Assembly: GCA_011322755.1 (NCBI GenBank)
Contig: DRLZ01000098.1
Span: 1-5,703, forward strand
Length of the DNA: 5,703 bases
Direction: 5' to 3'
Source: Crenotrichaceae bacterium
Lineage (GTDB): Bacteria > Pseudomonadota > Gammaproteobacteria > Methylococcales > DRLZ01
The notes beneath the pieces were generated by a model. That model was given only the letters and a program-made list of their open reading frames with translations, did no database searches and was not told the origin of the DNA. The position numbers and the translations under genes were made by a program. Shown here in pieces: positions 1 to 5,703 of this stretch. Positions within the stretch are counted from its first letter, which is position 1, and the number at the start of each line of letters is the position of its first letter.

Positions 1-1
1 A

Positions 2-499
2 TATGCGCTTGTCGTTTTTTACCCGCTTGACTTCACTTTCGTTTGCCCAACCGAGCTGGTCGCTCTGGATCATCGACTGGATGAATTTACCAGCCGTGGT
101 GTAGAAGTCATTGCGGTTTCAGTTGACTCTCAATTCACACATAGCGCATGGCGCAATACTCCGGTTAATCAGGGTGGTATTGGACCAGTTCGTTATACCA
201 TGGTTGCTGACGTTTCTCACTCAATCGTGAAAAGCTATGATGTTGAAGTAGAAGGTGCTGCAATTGCATACCGTGGGACATTCCTGATAGATAAAGACGG
301 AATTGTCAGACACCAGGTTGTTAACGATTTACCGCTGGGCCGGAATATGGATGAAGCTATTCGTATGGTCGATGCACTGCAATTCTTTGAAGAAAATGGT
401 GAAGTATGCCCCGCTGGCTGGCAAAAAGGCCAAGTCGGAATGAATCCAGATGCAGCAGGTGTAGCCAGCTATCTAAGCAGTAATGCAGATCAGCTATAA
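2..499 (+). CDS. Typical 2-Cys peroxiredoxin (AhpC/TSA family), 3' part, N-terminus outside window
   Basis: This is a thiol peroxidase that reduces hydrogen peroxide and organic peroxides in the cytoplasm and is recycled by a thioredoxin- or AhpF-type reductase. The frame is open from base 2 to the TAA at 497-499, giving 165 visible residues. The usual length is near 200, so about 35 residues are probably missing. The active-site motif FYPLDFTFVCPTE lies at visible residues 6-18. It has the PxxxTxxC signature, and the peroxidatic Cys codon is at 44-46. A GGIG segment follows near base 170, then a YRGTFLIDKDG core strand. The resolving Cys is in EVCPAGW (codon 407-409), which defines the typical 2-Cys class. 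The C-terminal tail ends SSNADQL and has no YF motif. Eukaryotic peroxiredoxins sensitive to overoxidation need both GGLG and YF, so a robust enzyme is inferred. The family call is secure. Whether it is an AhpC or a Prx1-like protein cannot be settled without the start and upstream genes. Confidence 0.95.
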   Translation, partial: YALVVFYPLDFTFVCPTELVALDHRLDEFTSRGVEVIAVSVDSQFTHSAWRNTPVNQGGIGPVRYTMVADVSHSIVKSYDVEVEGAAIAYRGTFLIDKDGIVRHQVVNDLPLGRNMDEAIRMVDALQFFEENGEVCPAGWQKGQVGMNPDAAGVASYLSSNADQL

Positions 500-516
500 T
501 CCACGCATATAACACT

Positions 517-544
517 AAAAAGCCCCTGCCTGTAGGGGCTTTTT
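517..544. terminator. Bidirectional intrinsic terminator between convergent genes
   Basis: The arms AAAAAGCCCCT (517-527) and AGGGGCTTTTT (534-544) are perfect inverted complements of 11 bp around a 6-nt loop. The GC-rich core has T runs on the + strand and, because the left arm begins with A residues, also on the - strand. It lies 17 bases after the peroxiredoxin stop and 19 bases after the stop of the convergent small membrane protein gene. It can therefore serve both. Confidence 0.9.
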
Positions 545-563
545 AGATCTACTAACTGACTTG

Positions 564-866
564 TCAGGCTTTTTTTGCGATTGGCAACAGTTTGGCATGA
601 ACAAAGATAGAAAGTATCACACCAATCATACATCCTGCGCCAATAATCAAAAGCCTCGGCATGCTCGTATCATTCCCTTCGATTAAGGAAATTACAAATA
701 CTTTAGTCAAAACAAACATTGTGAGTTTAGCCGCAGCGTAAAAGCAGATTCCACCTACAAATGCCCATGTCCAAGGCTCGTTTTCCTTCAGGTCAGCTCT
801 TTTTGCGGTTATAAAAAACCAGTACGCCACAACAAATGCTATGGCGATCGGGATTATTCCTGCCAT
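564..866 (-). CDS. Small membrane protein, unknown function, three predicted helices
   Basis: I do not recognise this 100-residue protein. It is almost entirely hydrophobic, with likely membrane helices near residues 3-20, 33-60 and 70-94. A short charged loop (KRADLKENEP, residues 22-31) separates the first two. The C-terminus is basic (AKKA), suggesting a cytoplasmic end by the positive-inside rule. There are two Cys residues (41 and 79), both inside predicted helices, and no catalytic motif. The gene looks real because a strong ribosome binding site, GGAGGA (- strand, 878-873), lies 6 bases before the ATG. It also ends just before a hairpin terminator. It is transcribed alone, converging on the peroxiredoxin gene and diverging from the asmA-mutY group. 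A single-gene unit is inferred, and context gives no clue to its role. Confidence 0.75.
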   Translation of the reverse strand: MAGIIPIAIAFVVAYWFFITAKRADLKENEPWTWAFVGGICFYAAAKLTMFVLTKVFVISLIEGNDTSMPRLLIIGAGCMIGVILSIFVHAKLLPIAKKA

Positions 867-1090
867 CGTCTTTCCTCCAACTTAAACCAGTTATTGTAAG
901 AGTCTGTCCGGCATTGTTACGATCCTCCTCCAGAAAGGCTCTGTATTATGCAGCAATCCGAGGCATGAAGTCAGGTGCGCCTACTGAGCTGTAACGCCAT
1001 TATAGCCTGTTGTCTTACAAAATCATTGTTGTTATAGAAATTATTCAATGAACGACAACCAACACACTCATATTAAACACAATACTCAAT

Positions 1091-1226
1091 ATTGACATCC
1101 TCTGTATCAACACATAGGTAGAATGAATTATCTGTTCGCAATCACTTCAAGCCAGAGCTGAGAAACAAGCACAATGCGCTGTACAACGACCAGTACCATC
1201 TGGCTTACTGTACGCGTAAGCTAGAA
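1091..1226 (+). pseudogene. Possible relic of an IS200/IS605 element (end plus start of TnpA)
   Basis: From the TAG at 1119-1121 the frame reads NELSVRNHFKPELRNKHNAL and then YNDQYHLAYCTRK (codons 1122-1220). The spacing H-x-A-L-Y-x3-Y-H-L-x-x-x-T-(K/R) resembles the N-terminus of IS200/IS605 Y1 transposases, whose first strand typically reads like HSVYxLxYHLVxVTKYR. Just upstream, ATTGACATCCTC (1091-1102) resembles the end sequence I recall for many IS605-type elements. After CTRK the frame stays open but no longer resembles TnpA, and the catalytic HUH and Tyr regions are absent. No in-frame ATG is available at the expected start; the nearest (1123) is in another frame. If real, it is a dead fragment of about 35 codons. 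The match is by eye over a short stretch and could be chance. Confidence 0.35.
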
Positions 1227-1264
1227 TCGTGGCCGTGCAATGATTATTCAGGAATTATTACTGT

Positions 1265-1292
1265 TTGGCACTGTCAAATCGACATATATGAT
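1265..1292 (+). promoter_or_regulatory. Candidate sigma-70 promoter for the asmA-like/mutY/dsbA-like genes
   Basis: TTGGCA (1265-1270) and TATGAT (1287-1292) each match five of six consensus bases and are separated by 16 bases. Transcription would start near 1299, giving a leader of about 113 bases before the asmA-like start. It is the best-spaced promoter I found on the + strand in this gap. The support is sequence pattern only. Confidence 0.4.
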
Positions 1293-1398
1293 ATGCTTGA
1301 GTCGTTTTTATACAGTAACATACCGCTTCTAATCTATGTAATAGCTGAGCTGGACGCAGTAGGGTTAAGTCGTATCTGTTTGTGAATACGTAAATGTT

Positions 1399-1404
1399 AA
1401 GGTG
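1399..1404 (+). promoter_or_regulatory. Ribosome binding site of the AsmA-family gene
   Basis: AAGGTG lies 8 bases before the ATG at 1413. This supports that start, which also places the membrane anchor at the very N-terminus as expected for the family. Confidence 0.65.
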
Positions 1405-1412
1405 CCAGAATC

Positions 1413-4127
1413 ATGGGAAAACTCGTTCGTTATCTTTTATACTTTTTTGGTTTTTTAGTCCTGCTCATCATCGCTGCAGTGATACTGGTGCCTCGTTTTG
1501 TTGACCCCAACGATTTCAAGCCTCAAATTGTTAATCTGGTAAAAGATAAAACAGGCAGGGATATCAAAATAGAAGGTGACATCAAGCTCTCTGTTTTCCC
1601 CTGGATTGGTATTTCACTCGGCAAGGTTGAACTGAACGATTTGCCTGCGTTTGGGAATCAACAACTTCTTGCTGTTGACGGTGCTGATGTCAAAGTTAAA
1701 TTATTGCCGTTGTTGTCAAAAGAAGTTGAGCTGGATCGTGTGTCACTTGATGGATTGAAATTGAATCTGGTGAAACTGCCCAATGGGTCTGCAAACTGGG
1801 AAACTCTGACCAGCAAGGAAAATAACGCATCGGAGCCGATCGAGACACCTGCAGAAACACCAAAATCATCAGATACAGCCGATGCAGACATCACTGACAA
1901 GGCAGGCTCTGGCTTAGCTGCCCTATCTATCGCAGGCCTGAGTCTCAACAACGCACAGATCAGTTATGACGATCAGGCAACACCACAAAAAGTGGTCATT
2001 GACCAGCTCAATCTGAATATTGACGAAGTCAGTTTTGGAAACCCAATCCCGTTTGATGCCGAGTTTATTGCAAGTGTCAGTGATCCACAGCTGAATGACA
2101 GAATGAAGGTATCGGGTCAATTAACACTGAACGAAGCTATGGATCAATTTACCATTGACAAACTTGAACTCAACACTGATGTGGAAGGCAGCGTTGTACA
2201 ACAGGGCAAAGTTCAAATCGATCTGAGCAGTTCGCAAATCAAATTTGACAAGAACACCATGTCAGTTGAACTACCATCCGGAGTAAAATTCAACATCAAC
2301 GGCAAAGGCGGGCAATTACCAGCGGTTTTTAATGCCAGTCTGCAATTACCAAAAGCATCGATCAGCAATCAATTCAGTCAGTTTGATCTTGGTGCGCTTG
2401 ATCTAACTGCACAGCTTGAAGGTGAAGCTGTTAAACAGGGCAAGGTTAATATCAACCTGAACAGCTCTGCAATCAAGTTTAATCAAAAAACCTTCTCCGC
2501 ACACCTTCCTTCCGGCTTAAAACTGGATATCAACGGTGGCGGTGGAGAGTTGCCCGAAAAATTCAATGCCAGTCTGCAGCTACCAAGTATTTCCATCGCC
2601 AATCAGGATAAATTTGATCTGGGTCAGCTCAGCCTGAATGCACATGCTCAAGGCGAACAGTTTCCTGGCGGGAAAATTGATGCTCAGCTCACAACAAAAG
2701 TCAGCGGCGACCTGGCAAAACAGCTCGTATCGTTATCAGATATTCAGCTCAATGCCGCTGACCTTGTCATTAAAGGTCAGCTAACCGGCAACAAAATCAT
2801 TGATGCACCTGAATTCAAGGGACAATTAACTCTTGATGAGTTGAATGCAAAAAAACTCGCAAATGACTTTGGAATCAGCCTGCCGGAAATGCAGGATCCA
2901 AACGCGTTATCCAAACTTGCTTTTAGCAGTGAGCTGTTTATTTCAAAGCAAGCTGCCCGATTGAAAAACCTGAATATCCGCCTGGATGACAGCCAGCTAC
3001 AAGGTCAACTTGCTGTAAACGATTTTGAAACACAGGCTATCACGTTCAATCTGAAACTGGATAAAATTGATCTGGATCGATACATGCCTCCTAAATCAAA
3101 ACAGGTCGAGAAAAAAGCTGATCGTTCAGCAACAGAGAAAGTACAGACTCAAGCCGCAGCCGGGTCAGATTCAGACACGACAGCTGCCTCAGCCAATGAA
3201 ATCATTCCGATAGAAACCATCCGTAAGCTCAATCTGAATGGTAAACTTGTCATTAATGAAGCCCTTGTCAATGGGCTCAAAGCGAAAAACGTTCAGTTTT
3301 CAGTCAAAGGGAAAGACGGGCTGGTTGATGCGCGACCGTCCATCGGTAAATTTTATCAAGGCAGCATCAACGCTGGCGTGGTGGTCAATGCCAAACAGCA
3401 AACACCAACCCTGAAGATCAATAATCGTATTGCAAATATAGCAATTGAACCCTTGCTGAAGGAATTAATGGAAAAAACCTATATCTCCGGCACAGCCAAC
3501 ATGGGCACTAATCTCTCTGCCAGCGGCGCAACAGAGCAGACGATTATCTCAACCCTGAATGGTGATATCACAGCAAACTTTCTGGATGGTGCAATCTATG
3601 GCATCAACATCCCGAAAATGATCCGTGATGGTCTCTCAACCCTGCAAGGAAAAGCAGTCGATAAATCAGCCACCAATAAAACCGATTTTTCCGAGTTGAA
3701 CATGGTCTCCAAAATTAACAACGGTGTCGTCACAACTGAAAAGCTGGAATTGAAATCACCGCTGATCCGAATCCTGGGGAAAGGGAAACTTGATCTGAAT
3801 ACCAAAAAACTTGAATATCGTACACGTGTCAAACTGGTTGATACTTTGAAGGGACAAGGTGGAAATTCCCCAACCGATTTAACCGGTATTCCGATTCCAT
3901 TGCTGATCACAGGAACACTGGATAATATCCGTTACGAACTGGATACCAAAGCCGCGATGCAGGAAGCGCTAAAAACCAAGGTCGGTAAGCAGGCAGAAGA
4001 AAAAGCCAAGGTACTCATTGAAAAAAACAAGGCAAAAGTAATGGACAAGATCAATAAAAAACTCGGTGACAAGCTGGGCAGCGATCTTGAAAAAGGTGCT
4101 GGGGAATTACTCAAAGGCTTGTTTTAA
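1413..4127 (+). CDS. AsmA family protein, inner-membrane anchored, periplasmic
   Basis: This 904-residue protein belongs to the AsmA group. These envelope proteins are anchored by one N-terminal helix, and relatives such as TamB and YhdP are implicated in phospholipid transport to the outer membrane or in outer-membrane assembly. Residues 7-27 form the anchor after a short basic start (MGKLVRY). Residues 28-130 carry the AsmA N-terminal signature, including DPNDFKP, TGRDIKIEGDIKLSVFPWIG and the NGSANWE segment. A Ser/Thr/acid-rich linker covers about 134-165. Beta-strand-rich repeats follow, with a clear tandem duplication of about 78 residues (251-328 and 329-405) and a weaker third copy. 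A second low-complexity linker (561-596) precedes the conserved C-terminal AsmA domain (about 600-842), with LDGAIYGINIPKMIRDG at 724-740. A Lys-rich helical tail (843-904) ends the protein. It is longer than E. coli AsmA (about 617). A function in lipid transport is inferred from the family. The gene begins a probable operon with mutY. Confidence 0.92.
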   Translation: MGKLVRYLLYFFGFLVLLIIAAVILVPRFVDPNDFKPQIVNLVKDKTGRDIKIEGDIKLSVFPWIGISLGKVELNDLPAFGNQQLLAVDGADVKVKLLPLLSKEVELDRVSLDGLKLNLVKLPNGSANWETLTSKENNASEPIETPAETPKSSDTADADITDKAGSGLAALSIAGLSLNNAQISYDDQATPQKVVIDQLNLNIDEVSFGNPIPFDAEFIASVSDPQLNDRMKVSGQLTLNEAMDQFTIDKLELNTDVEGSVVQQGKVQIDLSSSQIKFDKNTMSVELPSGVKFNINGKGGQLPAVFNASLQLPKASISNQFSQFDLGALDLTAQLEGEAVKQGKVNINLNSSAIKFNQKTFSAHLPSGLKLDINGGGGELPEKFNASLQLPSISIANQDKFDLGQLSLNAHAQGEQFPGGKIDAQLTTKVSGDLAKQLVSLSDIQLNAADLVIKGQLTGNKIIDAPEFKGQLTLDELNAKKLANDFGISLPEMQDPNALSKLAFSSELFISKQAARLKNLNIRLDDSQLQGQLAVNDFETQAITFNLKLDKIDLDRYMPPKSKQVEKKADRSATEKVQTQAAAGSDSDTTAASANEIIPIETIRKLNLNGKLVINEALVNGLKAKNVQFSVKGKDGLVDARPSIGKFYQGSINAGVVVNAKQQTPTLKINNRIANIAIEPLLKELMEKTYISGTANMGTNLSASGATEQTIISTLNGDITANFLDGAIYGINIPKMIRDGLSTLQGKAVDKSATNKTDFSELNMVSKINNGVVTTEKLELKSPLIRILGKGKLDLNTKKLEYRTRVKLVDTLKGQGGNSPTDLTGIPIPLLITGTLDNIRYELDTKAAMQEALKTKVGKQAEEKAKVLIEKNKAKVMDKINKKLGDKLGSDLEKGAGELLKGLF
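2163..2690 (+). repeat. Tandem duplication inside the AsmA-family gene
   Basis: Unit 1 (2163-2396, residues 251-328) and unit 2 (2397-2627, residues 329-405) align with a single one-residue gap. By hand I count about 46 identical residues of 77. Shared landmarks are QGKV, IKF, LPSG, ING, FNASLQLP, SI, NQ and FDLG. A third, much weaker partial copy (2628-2690) begins LSLNAHAQGE. At DNA level the units differ at many synonymous positions, although short exact blocks such as AATGCCAGTCTGCA survive, so the duplication is not recent. In this family, added units probably lengthen the beta-sheet rod or groove; that is inference. Confidence 0.85.
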
Positions 4128-4149
4128 CCGCAATAGTGATTCGCTGCTT

Positions 4150-5190
4150 TTGACTGCGGAGGTATTTCAGCACAGTCTTCTGGATTGGTACGATTGTCAC
4201 GGTAGAAAAGATTTACCCTGGCAGTCAAAACCCGCGAATGCCTATGCAATCTGGGTTTCTGAGATCATGCTCCAGCAAACCCAGGTGAGCGTGGTTATCC
4301 CTTATTTTCAGCGTTTTATGACGCGCTTTCCCACTGTTCAGGCACTGGCTTCAGCATCACTGGATCGTGTACTTGAACACTGGGCTGGACTCGGCTACTA
4401 CGCCAGAGCGCGCAATCTCCACAAAACAGCACAGATTATTAATACTGACTATGCTGGGCAGTTTCCAGCTCAACTGGATGTGCTTTGTCGGCTACCGGGG
4501 ATTGGTCGTTCAACCGCCGCTGCAATTCTTAGCATGGCATTTTCACAACGTCACGCAATTCTCGATGGCAATGTCAAACGTGTGCTCGCCCGATTTTACG
4601 GAATTCAAGGCTGGCCCGGAAAAGCGTCTGTCAGCAAACAACTCTGGCAATTAAGTGATGATTTAACGCCACCGAACAGGGTTGCCGATTACACCCAGGC
4701 AATCATGGATCTAGGCGCGACACTGTGTACCCGCCGCAACCCTGAATGTACGGCTTGTCCTGTTGCATCTGCATGTGTTGCCAGAATAACAAAGCGGATA
4801 GAAGAATTACCAACCCCACGCAAACAGCAAGCCATACCGGTAAAGCATTGTTATATGGCCGTGTTGCTTAACTCGAAATCAGACGTTTATTTGCAAAAAA
4901 GAGCTGCATCGGGGATCTGGGGAGGGCTGTGGAGCTTGCCAGAACATGCAGATAAAAACAGTGTTATTGAGTGGTTTCAGCAAAGACTGGTCGACAAGAC
5001 AAGTCTAAAATGGTTGCCGGTACGAAAACATACCTTTTCGCATTTTCATCTGCATTTTCAACCTGTGCTGGCACAATCAGGACAACCGCATACAATCAGC
5101 GAATTCGCACAATCAGGCTGGTTTAAACCTGATCAGTCACAACCTGCAATGCCTGCCCCGATTCAAAAGTTATTAAGCGATATACTCTAA
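4150..5190 (+). CDS. mutY: Adenine DNA glycosylase MutY
   Basis: MutY removes adenine mispaired with 8-oxoguanine, starting base-excision repair and preventing G:C to T:A changes. With TTG at 4150 as start the protein has 346 residues, near the 350 of E. coli. The LDW motif then falls at the same position (11-13) as in E. coli. Visible elements in order: LPWQ; SEIMLQQTQV with catalytic Glu38; GLGYYARARNLHK (81-92); helix-hairpin-helix LPGIGRSTAAAI (115-126); LDGNVKRVLAR with catalytic Asp139; the iron-sulfur cluster Cys193, 200, 203 and 209 in C-x6-C-x2-C-x5-C spacing; and a C-terminal NUDIX-like domain with GIWGGLWSLP and HTFSHFH (294-300), which recognises 8-oxoguanine. No ATG exists upstream of residue 39. 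GTG at 4066 would add 28 unlike residues and overlap the asmA-like gene. No clear ribosome binding site precedes the TTG. It lies 22 bases after the asmA-like stop, so translational coupling is plausible. All key residues are present. Confidence 0.96.
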   Translation: MTAEVFQHSLLDWYDCHGRKDLPWQSKPANAYAIWVSEIMLQQTQVSVVIPYFQRFMTRFPTVQALASASLDRVLEHWAGLGYYARARNLHKTAQIINTDYAGQFPAQLDVLCRLPGIGRSTAAAILSMAFSQRHAILDGNVKRVLARFYGIQGWPGKASVSKQLWQLSDDLTPPNRVADYTQAIMDLGATLCTRRNPECTACPVASACVARITKRIEELPTPRKQQAIPVKHCYMAVLLNSKSDVYLQKRAASGIWGGLWSLPEHADKNSVIEWFQQRLVDKTSLKWLPVRKHTFSHFHLHFQPVLAQSGQPHTISEFAQSGWFKPDQSQPAMPAPIQKLLSDIL

Positions 5191-5241
5191 TACGCAGTCC
5201 GTAATGAATAACAGTCAAACGCAAGCATCTGGAAACACCAA

Positions 5242-5703
5242 GTGAAATCAACACTTTATTATATTCATGACCCAATGTGCAGCTGGTGCTGGGCGTTCCG
5301 TCCAGTCTGGCAAACTGTTCAACAACAACTTCCTCAACACATCGAGGTTAACTATTTACTTGGAGGTCTTGCCGCTGATACCAATCAACCAATGCCTGAG
5401 ACCTTGCAGAACACCATTCGTCAAACATGGCAACACATTCAAACCGCTGTTCCAGGCACTGAGTTTAACCATGAATTCTGGACAACCTGTCAACCCAGAC
5501 GCTCTACCTATCCGGCTTGCAGAGCTGTGATTGCCGCTCGGACACAGGGAAACCAGTACGAGCAGGCAATGATTAATGCGATCCAGCACGCTTACTATCT
5601 TGATGCAAAAAATCCGTCCGACGATGAGGTCTTGATTGAATTGGCAGCAAAACTCAAGCTGGATCTCAAACAATTTCAAACTGACCTGAATTCGCAGCAG
5701 ACA
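5242..5703 (+). CDS. DsbA-family thioredoxin-fold protein with CSWC active site (FrnE/2-hydroxychromene isomerase-like), 3' end outside window
   Basis: The visible 154 residues begin with MKSTLYYIHDPMCSWCWAF. The thioredoxin-fold strand leads straight into a CxxC active site (CSWC, residues 13-16), followed by GGLAADTNQPMP (41-52), a pattern typical of a bacterial DsbA-like subgroup. These proteins are usually a little over 200 residues, so roughly a quarter is missing, including the cis-Pro loop. No signal peptide is present: the fold starts at residue 4, so a cytoplasmic disulfide oxidoreductase or isomerase is inferred, not a periplasmic DsbA. The start is GTG at 5242, because an in-frame TAA at 5209-5211 blocks anything longer, and the next ATG (5275) would begin inside the active site. 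A weak GGAAA (5231-5235) lies 6 bases upstream. The gene follows mutY by 51 bases with no terminator between, so co-transcription is likely. The substrate is unknown. Confidence 0.85.
   Translation, partial: MKSTLYYIHDPMCSWCWAFRPVWQTVQQQLPQHIEVNYLLGGLAADTNQPMPETLQNTIRQTWQHIQTAVPGTEFNHEFWTTCQPRRSTYPACRAVIAARTQGNQYEQAMINAIQHAYYLDAKNPSDDEVLIELAAKLKLDLKQFQTDLNSQQT

Larger units (their letters stand above)
867..1412. other. 546-base intergenic region between divergent genes
   Basis: No intact gene is visible on either strand. For the leftward small membrane protein gene, two possible -10 boxes appear on the - strand: TACAAT (898-893) and a perfect TATAAT (1004-999). Neither has a good -35 box at normal spacing, so both are weak. 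On the + strand there is a 10-bp palindrome TCAATATTGA (1086-1095), a TTGACA (1092-1097) without a matching -10, and an 8-bp inverted repeat AAGCCAGA/TCTGGCTT (1149-1156 and 1199-1206). The stretch 1091-1230 holds a possible transposase relic, listed separately. The rightmost 150 bases hold the probable asmA-type promoter and a leader of about 110 bases. I see no tRNA, riboswitch or small-RNA terminator. Confidence 0.6.

Noticed and set aside
1092..1124. TTGACA (1092-1097) with TAGAAT (1119-1124) as a + strand promoter
   Set aside because: The spacing is 21 bases, too long for a normal sigma-70 promoter, and TTGACA is better read as part of the possible IS605-type end.
1149..1206. Inverted repeat AAGCCAGA/TCTGGCTT as a regulatory or terminal repeat
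   Set aside because: Only 8 bp with 42 bases between the arms, and it does not extend. It is likely chance and lies inside the possible transposase relic.
1658..2120. Two open frames on the - strand inside the asmA-like gene (1658-1951 and 1923-2120)
   Set aside because: They lie wholly antisense to a well-supported AsmA frame, have no protein-like motifs, and show the Ser/Arg bias expected of shadow frames.
3596..4114. Two further - strand open frames at the 3' end of the asmA-like gene (3596-3910 and 3932-4114)
   Set aside because: They oppose the conserved AsmA C-terminal domain and the Lys-rich tail. The Ser/Phe/Leu-rich translation of the latter is the complement of Lys codons.
4158..4163. 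GGAGGT as the mutY ribosome binding site
   Set aside because: The only in-frame candidate downstream, CTG at 4180, is 16 bases away and would remove conserved N-terminal residues up to the LDWYD motif.
4367..4654. Open frame of 95 codons on the + strand inside mutY
   Set aside because: It overlaps the catalytic core of MutY in another frame and has no recognisable motif.
5267..5679. Open frames 5267-5530 (+) and 5356-5679 (-)
   Set aside because: Both overlap the DsbA-family frame that starts at GTG 5242, which carries the CSWC active site and family motifs.
1..5703. A new defence, mobile or biosynthetic system
   Set aside because: All large genes belong to well-known housekeeping families, and no CRISPR, toxin-antitoxin, phage or cluster signature is seen on either strand.

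Overview
The window looks like ordinary chromosomal DNA from a gammaproteobacterium with roughly balanced, slightly AT-leaning composition. The MutY protein follows the Escherichia coli enzyme closely along its whole length. An AsmA-family gene directly upstream of mutY is, from memory, an arrangement also seen in Pseudomonas. I cannot name a genus with confidence.

Layout from left to right. Positions 2-499 hold the 3' part of a typical 2-Cys peroxiredoxin gene (+), whose N-terminus lies outside the window. A strong 11-bp GC-rich hairpin flanked by A and T runs (517-544) sits between it and a convergent gene, and can terminate transcription from both sides. Positions 564-866 (-) encode a 100-residue three-helix membrane protein that I do not recognise. 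Positions 867-1412 hold no intact gene. They do hold a short stretch resembling the start of an IS200/IS605 TnpA transposase, next to a sequence like an IS605-type end, and a plausible promoter for the next gene. A likely three-gene operon (+) follows: an AsmA-family protein (1413-4127), mutY (best start TTG at 4150, to 5190) and a DsbA-family CSWC thioredoxin-fold protein (GTG start at 5242, running off the right end).

Functionally, the peroxiredoxin removes peroxides. MutY removes adenine mispaired with 8-oxoguanine, a lesion caused by oxidation. The DsbA-like protein is a probable cytoplasmic thiol-disulfide enzyme. The AsmA-like protein is an inner-membrane-anchored envelope protein related to proteins implicated in lipid transport and outer-membrane assembly. 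The redox and DNA-repair theme is suggestive, but the grouping could be ordinary gene order. I see no convincing new biological system. The points most worth a second look are the internal tandem duplication in the AsmA protein, the non-ATG start of mutY, the IS200/IS605-like relic and the orphan small membrane protein.
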